Shown: positions 37,391 through 49,300 of the stretch, one piece after another | How the letters are laid out: each line of letters opens with the position of its first letter | Numbering within the stretch: the stretch's first letter is position 1 | Source: Nautilus pompilius | Taxonomy: Eukaryota; Mollusca; Cephalopoda; Nautilida; Nautilidae | Assembly: GCA_018389105.1 (NCBI GenBank) | Contig: JACATO010000317.1 | Coordinates: forward strand, 3,877,001-3,941,000 | Length of the DNA stretch: 64,000 nucleotides | Direction of reading: 5' to 3' | Position numbers and translations under genes: made by a program | Notes under the pieces: model-generated | What the model was told of the DNA's origin: nothing | Databases searched by the model: none | What the model saw: only the letters and a program-made list of their open reading frames with translations

Positions 37391-40300
37391 GTAAGATAGT
37401 GTATTTTTGTTGCTTTTGAGGTCTACTTACTTCAAACTTCTGTAATATAAAAGAGATCTTCAGCTGATTAAAGAAGTTAGTTTATCTTTGTGAAAAATCA
37501 TATTATTTGTCATTTGGTTTAGATATTGGTATAATTTTTTTTAAAATGCCCTTATTATTTTCTCTCAACATTTGCCACTGACATCCATCACAATGTTTAG
37601 CTTTTTTGGAGCAGATGGTGGTGCATATTTTTGCATGTATACATGTGTTTTAAAAAAAATAGTTTAAAATAAACTTTTTTTTTCAAGATCTTTTTTCACT
37701 AAATATCTTCTGCCTTTAAGCTTGAGGAATTATTGTACTGATTTGTTCAGAATTGTGAACACTGGTGTTGGAATAATTATGGAAACAGGAAAAACTGGAT
37801 ATATGATCAAATAACACATGGTAGAATTGCATCTCAAAGAAATGCACCATTGTATGTTCGTGTGTTGATATAGTACACTGCAAATGGTTGTCATGCAAGC
37901 AATCAGAGTGCCACACCTGCAGGAAGACTATGAAAGTGTAGACAGCAATGATATTGTAGTGGGGTGAATATTATGGTTTCTGAGAAGGAAATATTATATG
38001 GCAAGCATATAGTGGCAGATTGTAGACAGATTTTATGTTTAGAATGAACTATGTGCAGGACTATGGAGAATACATGAAAATGGTACTGTTGACAATAGAT
38101 GGAATTCAGGAGGAAAGCACAGACTCTCCAAAAGTGATGTTAAATACTTTAGGGTATGCTCTCTGTATGATAGATGATGAGCCAGTAGAAATTTGCAAAT
38201 GACCTATCTACAAGTACAGGTGTTAACATTTCTTCAAGAACAGTAAGATGCATATTAAAGTGAAGCTCAATGGAAGTATAGGCACTTGAACATCTTTGTG
38301 AAAAGAGGCAGCTAGATGGCAAGACTGGATGGCCAGCAGAAATAAAACAGTGTGATGATGCCCAAACCTGGAATAAGTTGCTCTTTACAAATGAATTAAA
38401 GTTTGAACTGTTTGGAAATAATCAACAGTAGTTTGTTTGAAGGTGAACTGGGCTACAGTAAAACATAGGAGTAAATCAGTAAAAGTGTGGAGTTTCATAT
38501 CAGCTAAGAGTGTTAGAGATTTGCATAAAATGAAAGATATACTGACTGCTGATAAGCACAGGCAAGTTCTTGTACATCTTGGTATTCCCTCAGGAAGACA
38601 TCTTATTGGGTGGGGGGATTCATATTTTAATGTGACAATTATTCCAAGCATGCAGCCAATGTATATGAATATCAGTGAGGAGTTATATGGTTACTGAGAA
38701 AGTCATATGGCAACCAAACACCGTGGATGAATTGTGGAAAGTGCTACAGGTTATTTAGAACAACATTCTACAGGCATACATTGATAACTGGGAGCATGAA
38801 AACAAGGTGTCATGCTCTATATAGGGCAAAAGGCTCATATACCAAATACTAATGCACTGTACAATGTATTCATTTTGTTTTTTTTATATATTTTCTGTAA
38901 TAATGCATTTTGTATATATTATATACATCTCTAATTTGCAATTAGTCATTATTTGTTCATATCTTGTGTACTTTTTTATAATTAATAATTATTTCCAGTA
39001 CTCTATTTAGCAGTTAAATAGTTCTGATATATCCTGAATACAACGTGAAAAACCTTTATGATATAACTAAAGTGTCAGATTTGGGCATAACTACTGAACC
39101 AGTCATCTTTCAACAAAACTAGGTTGGAAAGAGCATCAGGTTAGGTTATGAAATCCAGGTTCATGGATTCAGTGCTGATCTGCTCTAAACTGTTGCTACA
39201 AAAAGTTTGATTTACTTTCAATCCAACAATGAAATTTTTAAAAAAAGTATAAATAAAATCTACTTTTGTGCATTTTCATAGGATGTGAATGAAATGTAAA
39301 AGTTCAAATTTCAGATTTATGAATCCAAAGTCAGTTCTGATGAGTAACAGATATCAATTTCACAGATTAGGTTGCTTTGCTCTGAGTTAATTGAAACTTA
39401 CACTTTTGTTTTCCTCTGGAACTTCTGACTAGGCTCATTGTCTTCCTCAATGAAAAAAAAAAGCACCTGGTGACCAAGAAGAAAGAATACAAACCCAATA
39501 GTATGACATCAGTTCTATTCAACACAGCAGGGCGACATTACAGTATTTGTGGAGTGAAATGATGTAAATGGATGAGTCTTACCTATGCCTTGAATTATTT
39601 GTTGTTGTTTAAGTTATAATGCAAAAGGATGCATAGATAACACAGGGGAACAAATTTTAAATAATTTTCAGTTGCATGGAATATTTTAACAAATTTTGAT
39701 AGAACTTTAGGCGCTGATTTCAAATCTGAAATTAGTTTTTCTCTACAAGCTTTAGTTTGCATGCAATTTGAGGTTAGTGAAATTTTACAATGTGAACTTA
39801 CGTAAACCATATATAAGCATTTTCATGTCCATATAAATTTATAACTTTTTGTATTTTTATAATTAAATTATAATTTATCATTTGTTTCAGTTTAAACATG
39901 GCTTCTATTAAGAGAAATCATTGCAGAAACAAGCCTAATGCCTTCTGCTACATATGTGGATGCTACACACTAAATCGTCAAAAACGTAATGTATCCTCCT
40001 TTGTCAAGCGTGCTTACAAGGCATATTTTGAAGTTCATCTTGGTGACCAAGACAAACAATGGGCGCCTCATGTTGTGTGTCACAATTGTGAAGAAATGCT
40101 TCGAGACTGGACCAAAGGAAAACGTAAAAGTCTACCTTTTGGAGTTCCGATGGTTTGGCGTGAACCAACCAATCATTTAACTGACTGTTATTTCTGCATG
40201 GTAAACACATCGGGAGTTGGAAAAAAAAACCGACATAAAATTACGTATCCAAACATTCCCTCAGCTATTCGGCCTACTCCCCACTCTAGAGAAGTTCCTG

Positions 40301-43300
40301 TTCCAATATTTAAAGGCTTACCTTCATTAGACGATAAAGACATTGAAGATGATACAAACAAACAAAATAGTAGTGACAGTGAAGTGGCAGAAAAATGTTC
40401 GTCGTCGGAGAATTGTTCTTCAGACTCTGAACCTTTTCCCACCCCTAAGCCTCTTCTGCAAGTTGAATTAAATGATTTAGTGCAAGATTTGGGCCTTTCA
40501 AAAAAAGCAGCAGAGGTTTTGGCATCAAGATTACAAAGTAGAAATCTTGTTGATCACTCTGTTAAAGTTTCATATTTTAGAAATCGTGACCAACTTTTTG
40601 TAGCTTTCTTTTCAGAAGACAAACATTTTGTTTACTGCCATGACATTCCAGGGCTTCTTAAAGAACTGGGTGTATCTTACTATAATCCTGCCGAATGGAG
40701 ACTCTTTTTGGACAGTTCAAAACGTAGTCTAAAGTGTGTTCTTTTACATAATGGCATTGTTTATGGAGCGGTACCTATCGGTCATTCTGTGCATTTGCGA
40801 GAAGACTATGATGATGTGAGAATAGTCATGGACTTATTAAAATATCATGAGCACAATTGGATCATTTGTGTGGACTTAAAAATAGTCAATTTTCTTCTTG
40901 GACAACAGAAAGGTTTTACCAAGTTTCCATGTTTCCTTTGTATGTGGGACAGCCGAGCACGAGACAAACATTGGGTCCAAAAGAACTGGCCTATCCGTGA
41001 AACTCTTAAAGCTGGCATGCCAAATATCATAAAAGAGCCAATTGTAAACAGAGATAAGATCATCTTTCCTCCTCTTCACATAAAATTAGGTTTGATAAAG
41101 CAATTTGTTAAAGCCCTAAAAACCGAAGGTGAATGTTTTCAACACATCATCACAGCTTTACTAGGGTTATCATTTGAAAAAATCAAAGCAGGTGTGTTTG
41201 ATGGCCCACAAATTAGAACACTATTTACTGATAATCAGTTTGTTGCTAAGATGAATGCTTTGGAAAAAGCAGCATGGTTATCTTTTGTGGCAGTTGTTCA
41301 GAACTTTCTCGGAAACTATAAAGCGGAAAACTATTGTGATCTTGTGAACACAATGCTCCTCGCTTTTCGTGATCTCGGGTGCAACATGAGCATCAAGCTT
41401 CATTTTTTGAACAGCCACTTGATAAATTCCCTGACAATCTGGGAGCTGTAAGTGACGAACAAGGAGAACGATTCCACCAAGACCTAAAGATCATGGAAGA
41501 ACGTTACCAAGGGCACTGGAACAAAAGCATGATGGCTGACTACTGCTGGAGCATTATACGAGATTGCCAAGATAAAGTGTACAAACGCAAAAGTTACAAA
41601 CGCAAATTCCTTCCTGGATAAAATACACATTCAGATAAAAACTAATGAAAATATGGCATGATCAACACTAGATAATAATTTAATTTACTCATAAAATTTT
41701 TTAATTCTCTATCTTTTGCTTCAATAAATATTTTTAAATGACTTTTTTGCCGTTTTAAGATTAAAGTGAACAGAAGAATTTTGATTAATGTTGGAATTTG
41801 TTAAAATAACGAAAAATAAAAAATGTCAAATTGCATGAAATTTGTAGCTTGCAGACAAAAACCGACTTTAAAATTAAAATCTACATATTCAAATTGACTA
41901 GAAAAAAGTATTTTTTTTAATGCAACAAAATGAGTGTTCCCCAGTGTAATCAAAGATATATAGGGAAAATCCTTCCAGTTTTAAAGCCCAAGATTATCAC
42001 ATGATTCTATATCACAGGAAAATAGTAAAATAATAGCAGTTGCTAGATTGGAACATTTATCATTTTATTCTGATTGATATGAAAATATTTGTTTAAATGT
42101 ACATAATTTATTATTATTAACTATATAAAAATGTTTTGTGGTCTCTCTATTCAGTCTTTCTCAGAATTTCTGTGTATAGTGTCCACAAGAAATCTGTCTT
42201 GATCAGTAAGGATGAGATTGTGTACAGTACATACAATATAATCAATATTTCACACATTTTGTTTTCTTTACATTACTTGTAAATAAGGTATAGATGCATT
42301 ATATCTGCCAAAAAAAAAAAATCAGTTAAAGACTGGTTTCTTGGATAATGCCACCCTATTAGAAAGAAATGTCATTATATTATTACTGCACAATGTCTTC
42401 TGGAAGGACTTAGCAAAAAAACTACAGAAACAACTGAGAGATTTTTGAAACAGTTTATTAATCTATGTATTCACAAACTGTTTGTGCGGTGTCTAGCAGT
42501 AATTTGCAGCCATTATTAAATATAAGATACCATGGTCATGTTTTGTAATTGCCATTGCATGGCAGCATTTGCTTATTAAATGTAGAGCAACATTAAAAAA
42601 GGTACTGCGGCCATGGACTGTTTTGAGCGATTTATTCCTGCTTCTGTCTCTGTCACTAATCATTGAATTTAAGTTAATTTGCTAACACCTCTCTCTCTCT
42701 CTCTGAGTACTATGACTTTTGTTCACAGCCATCTTGGTTTATTTGGTTGTTTTAATTAATCTTGTTGGTTTTGCAGTTTTTCATAAAGTATCTTGTAAGT
42801 TACATTATTTCACCAGTGTTTCCTTTCATTCCAACTACTGAATGCATCCAGTATTTATATTGATTATTTATCTCTTTATTGTTTTATTTGTTAAATTGTT
42901 AACTTATTTATCCATTTCATAATTAATATACGAGGTGTAGTCAACAAATATCCGACCTTGAATTTTTTAACAAAATAATAATGCGTGAGCAAAATCCGCA
43001 TGGGTATTAGGTGGCTGCGTCCTTCCTGAGCATGCGCAAAAATTTTTGTGTCTGTAGGTTGCGCCAGTCGCCCGCAGTGACGCGTTGAGTACAGATGTGA
43101 AGAGTGTGCTGTGTGATTTTTCTTTTTGAGTCAAGATGACCGAGTGCATTAAGCAAAGATACTGTATCAAATTATGCCAAAAACTTGGTGATACGCAAGC
43201 CCAGACTATCGAGAAGATTCAGAAGGCCTTTGGAGATGATGCTATGGGAAAAACACAAATAAAGGAGTGGTACAACCCGTTCAAAGATGGCCGCACCTCA

Positions 43301-46300
43301 GTGGACAGTGAGCCACGTTGTGGCAGACCATCGACTAGCAGAAACAATGAAATGATTGCAAAGGTTCGAGGAATAGTCTATGGAGACCGTCATGTGACTA
43401 TTGAGGAGATTGTTGTCGAAGTTGGAATCAGCCATGGGTCAGTTCAGTCAATTATAACAGAAGATTTGTGCATGAGGCGGGTGTTGGCCAAATTCGTACC
43501 AAAGTTGCTGTCTGACCAGCAGAAAGAAAACAGAAAGGAAATCTCCCAGGACATGCTGGAGTGTGCTAGCCAAGATCAAAACTTCATGAACACTATCATC
43601 ACTGGCGATGAGACATGGGTGTACGGCTATGACCCTGAAACAAAATTGCAATCATCCCAATGGAAGCATCCATCCTCGCCAAGACCAAAGAAAGCAAGAC
43701 AGGTGTGCAGCAATGTTAAACTGATGATGACCTGTTTTTTTTACTACAGAGGTATTGTGCACCATGAATATGCACCACAAGGTCAGATAATTAACAAAGA
43801 ATACTACCTGGGGGTTCTTCGTCACCTTCGTGAAGCTGTGCGGCAAAAACGACGCGTCCTGTGGGCAGCAAAGAACCGGCAACTCCACCATGACAATGCA
43901 CCCGCTCATTCCACCCATGTCGTCCAAACATTCCTCGCCAAGCATAACACACCACTTGTTCATCAGGCTTCCTACTCCTAAGACTTGGCTCCGTGTGACT
44001 TTTGGCTATTCCCAAAGTTCAAAAAAACACTCAAAGGGAGAAGATTTGAGTCAACAGAGGACATTAAGCAAAATTTGACGGCAGAGCTCTACAGCATCCC
44101 AAAAAGTGATTTCCAGAAATGTTTCCAGCAGTGGCAGGAACGCTGGCAGAAGTGTGTAGACTCCCAAGGCGAATATTTTGAAGGAGACTAAATCAAAATG
44201 GTGAGTTTTTTAATATTACTTGTTTTTTTGGCCAAAGGTCGGATACTTTTTGACTACACCTTGTATTACATCTATATGGAAGATGGATAACTGATGATAA
44301 TGATGATAATAATGAAAATATTTAATATGTTTGAAGTTGATATTAACTGTATATATCCTGCATTAATAGTGTGCTGCATTAGTCAAGTTTTTAAAACCTT
44401 GAAATTAAGAAATGTTTTTTTTATTCTTTTTTAAATAATGACTTATAAAAATATTTGATTCTAAATTTTTGCAAAAAGCACTACATATATACAGGTACTC
44501 CTGGGTTCCATTCTGACCGACCAACCAGTCGTAAGTCGATATGGACGTAACTTGAAAACCTATATGTATTTGACCTTCTTTTGGGGGGTATTTTATATGC
44601 ATTACTAGTATGTACTGTACTATGTAATACATTTTATTTTATCTTTTTTTATGCATTATTATATGCAGTTACCAATATCTTTTACTTTTTTCTTTCTTTA
44701 ATTTGCTTACTCACTGCTTCTGTTACTCGGACATTATGCAGATTGTATCTTTTTTTGAAGCGATTGAACCATCCACTGCTTGCTTGAAAGTTTTCCTTGT
44801 AGTCATCTCCTATTCATTCCTTCAAAGTCTCGAAAATACTTCTAGCCTCAGCTTTAATTGTTAGTAGGCTTATGGGTACACATTTTTGTATCTGGTCTTC
44901 CATCCAGAGCATCAACAATTTCTCCATTTCGTGGATAGGTACTTGTCACTTCTGTGTTATTATCATTGATCGCATGGCGGCCAAACCTTTTACTATGTAC
45001 AAGACTCTTTCCTTGTCCTTAAGAATAGTGGAGATCATTGAATGGGACAACTGTTGATCACATGCGATAGTGTTTACACCCCCCCATGTTGGCTAATTAT
45101 TTTCATTTTAACTTCCAAATCAAGTGACTTCCTCTGTTTCTTGCCTGGTGTATTGGTAGATGGTGAAATCTTCCTTTTGCATGACATCTTTGGGGGTGGT
45201 AAATCCGTAGAAGCTAAGCGAGATACTTGCGATATGACTGCTGAAGTATAACTGATGCTGAGAGAAAGTGTGATGCTGCTGCTGGGAGATACGCATTGCC
45301 ATACTGACTATTGTACGGCGTGCGGGAATATTTGAATTTTTTTTTTACTCATGGTCGTAACTGCGGATGTTCGTAAGTTGCATATGTTGTAAGTCGGGGA
45401 GTATCTGTACATTAAAAAATAAACAGTAACATAATCGATTTTTGCTTGTTTTCAGAGAGATTGCTTATGTTACATATAACACAACTGAAATTCAAGACGT
45501 ACGTTATCCAGTGGTGAATTTCCAAGAGTCCTTTCAATATGTCCACATTGGAAGATGCAGGTTTGTATTATATTCTGAACATCTCTGCTCTGCATTTTAA
45601 AATTACACATATTATTTAACAGCATGATTTTTTCATGTTCATGGTAAAACTGCATATAAGCATGTCTGCAAAAGCTGAATTAAAATGAGCATTTTGTTTA
45701 GTTCTATTTTTTTCCACTTTTTGAACAGTGAAGACAATGTTAACGAAAGATCATTTATTATTTAGTGTTACAGAAGCAAATGGATTTACACCCAAGCAGT
45801 GTCATATGCTCCACAATTTTTGTTTACTATTACATCACCACTCGAAATCTGCACAACAGTTACACACTAACCAGCTGATAGAAAAACAATTTATTCCACT
45901 TGTTCCCGATAAAGATTTTCAAAATATTCTGAACCAACCAGTTAATATGGTTTAATTTGGAATCTTGTTCTGTTACAAAAAGTAACTCATGCAGTTATAA
46001 AGCTGTGTGTGCTAGATGTTGACTTCTGATTGATCAAGAGTTTAACAAGTGAAAAACTGGATACAAGAACTCCTCTGGCAGAGCAATCCCATTTCAAACC
46101 TTTTCCATTTAAAAAGATGACCAGTCTATTATAAGCTGGCAAGAAACTAGTTAAAAATAGTACGACGAACAGAAAAACATATGCCTAGTGTCAATATTAC
46201 CTAATAAGATCACTTTTTTGACTTAGACAGTGTGTATGATACTCCTGTTTTAACATGATGCAAACCTGAGTATATTTTAAAAAAATATGGTACACTTTTA

Positions 46301-49300
46301 TATTATTGGAATGCATTAGCCATATCCACTGCTTGCCAACCATATGATATGACATAACGAAAGAAGATGCTCAGAAATTCATTTGGTTAAATAGATGGAA
46401 TCTTCAGAAATGTGAAGAGTTTCTAAATTCAATGAAAAATAACATTATGCTAATAGTATAATTTAGCAAAATTGCTATGACTAGCAGTTGTAACAATCAG
46501 TTTAACAGCAGGTTGTTAAGTTAGTAAAAATTCTAAAAATACTGGTGAAAACAAAACATCTTTAAGTGCATACAGAAGTAAGGGGAAAGTGGTAAGCCAT
46601 GTTCTCATGCAGTGTTTCTCTCCATCTCCTATCTGCTTTTATTACACTAAGTTCAATGCTTCTGAGTGAACAACAGCACAAAAAATATGGAAGTTGCCAT
46701 CATTCTGACAGCTGCAAATTTACTGCTCGAAGCTGTGCTTACTGTTTTTGTTGGCTAGAAATTATTATATTGTGACTAAACACATTAATGAACTCATTTC
46801 CATATGATTTTAATCAAAGCATCACTGCACCAGAATGGAGGATTAAATTTAGAGAATTTTGGTCAATATTTGCAATAGTTGCAACACTTCACCACTGGAA
46901 ATGGTTCCAAGCAAATATTTAGTTCATTGGATGCTGGGTGGTCTGAGAGTGACTGTAACATCATTACCAGGTAATTTATTCCTGCCCACTATAGTTATGC
47001 TTGTATCCAAGCCAAATACCAGATAGTGAGCATATCTGATATGCAGGCATTTCTGCTATCTAATGATGATATCTTTCAGTGACATGACTAAAAATTAGTA
47101 TATACAGCTAAAACAAACAGAAAAAATTAAATAATTCTGAAAGGCTCTTATATACATTACCATATGGTTAGTTAACAGTTCATCACTAAGTGCAGATGAG
47201 CTTGAGTAGGTTTGCAGCTTCATTATATTTATATTACTTAACTCTACTTCTGCATAGTTTTGATGAAATATATTGCATAAAAATAAGTTTTCCTGTAAAT
47301 TAGCTCGCATTTTGTCGAAAGTAGTTGTCAAATCTTGTTCATTAAAGTATTTCTATATTACTGTTGTGCATCTATTCCAATAATATCAAGAATATTGTTT
47401 CATTGTAAGAAAAGTTATAATTTTTAGAAAATCATTTGTGTTGCATAAAATCTAGACAGCTATCTAATCAATTCATATTCAATTTCAATTATGCAGAAAG
47501 TGATCAGATCTATCAATAATGAGTAGAATATCCGAAATTCTTGATAACTTGTTCACAACGATGAGGCATGCTGGCTACCAAACGCTGACAATTGTCACGA
47601 CTGAACTCTGACCAGGCATCCTCGATTTTCCGTTTCAAATCAGTTTTTTGGCACTAATGCTGAGTTTAATCGACTGCCAAATGTTTTGAATGAGATTGAG
47701 ATCCAGGCTTTGAGCCGGCCAGTTGAGGAGGGGGATTTGCAACTCTGCCATCAAAGCCTTGACACTCCTAGCTGTGTGGATGGGGGCATTGTCCTGCTGA
47801 TAGATGGTCATCAGGGGAATGTGGTCATACATATATGGTTCAACAATGTCCAAGATGATCTTAGCATAGTCATGAGCATTCATTTGACCCTCCACGTGAT
47901 GCAATGGACCGACACTGGATGATTGAAAGCAGCCCCAAACCATGGCTGAATCTACCCCTGCTGCAGAGTTGGTTGAGTGCAACTAGGATGGTATTTCTTG
48001 GACACTGATCGCTGAACATATACCTGACCTGCCGAGTGGACCCTCATAAATTTGCTTTCATCAGAAAACAACATTTGGGACCACTGGGCCACTGTCCAGG
48101 GGAGATGGTTGCGAACCCACTGCAGTTGCTTTCAAAGATTGTCCAGACTGATGAACAGCTTCTTCTATGCCAATCACCTGAACAGTCCCATGTGGATCAA
48201 ACACTGTCTGATGGTGCACGAGGCCAACTGGATCCCATGGTGCCTTGACAAGGCGGTCTGGATGCCAGTGGAAGTGCAGAATTGAGCCGTCGTTTTTGCA
48301 GTCTGCCGGCTCTGTGTTTCAAAATTAAGCTCCCATTGGCTTTCTAACGTTTCAGGGTGCGAGATATCGTCGACTGATTGCAACCGATATGATCCGCAAT
48401 GACCCATCTTCTTTCATATGAACGATTGTGGCCCACTGTTCAGGGGTCAGATATTGGGCTCTCGGCATTATATATTGAACAAAAATGAATCAGAGTAGTG
48501 GAAAATGACAGTTTTTCATATTTATATTCTACTATCTATTATAGCACAAAATATATATTTTAATTTTTTTGTAGTTTTTGCAACACTTTTGAACATGTTG
48601 ATTTCATGCAAATTATTTTATTAATATTTAAATTTTGACTGTGCAATTACAAAATGGATCTTAGTGTTATAAATCATTTAAGGACACCAATACCTTTCAA
48701 TTAAAACAAAACATACAGTAGTTACTAATTTCTACACAATAAGAACCCATTTTCTAAGTCTAGTCATTTTTATGCAAGACTTTTGCACACTGCTGTAGAA
48801 TCCAAACAATGATCTCATGGAAATGATTTTTTGAAAATTTACAGTATATAATAATATTGATTTTTATGTTGACTTATTTAAAATTTTATTTATTTGTCAG
48901 ATCAATAATTATTCTTAATAAAATCACTTGTAGACTTATGAGGAAATTTAGCTTTTGTATTTGGTCATTTTGAAAAGAGTGTGAATGCAGTTTGTGCTTA
49001 ACAAGTTACACTAAATCGTAATGAAACAAAAGTTTGTACTTTAGAACTTTTCATTTGAGTCCTGGCCTTGATAAGAGAGATAATTTGTGAAAGAATTTTC
49101 ATGTTTGTAGTACCTATTGTTCATGCAGGTGTTTTAAATAAAAAGGAAAATCTAAGCACCAGACTTTTAACGCAGAGTTTATGGAAGTAAGCATGGTGTC
49201 ATGAATATTACATCAAAATTATTTTGTTTTTACAGGCATGGTCACCAACCCTGCCCAGGTGGTATTTGCACACAGATCTATCGTCATCACTGGATGTTAA

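Noticed and set aside
45728-45955. 75-codon open frame after gene A exon 2
   Set aside because: No domain recognised and not needed by the gene model, since exon 2 joins exon 3 in phase.
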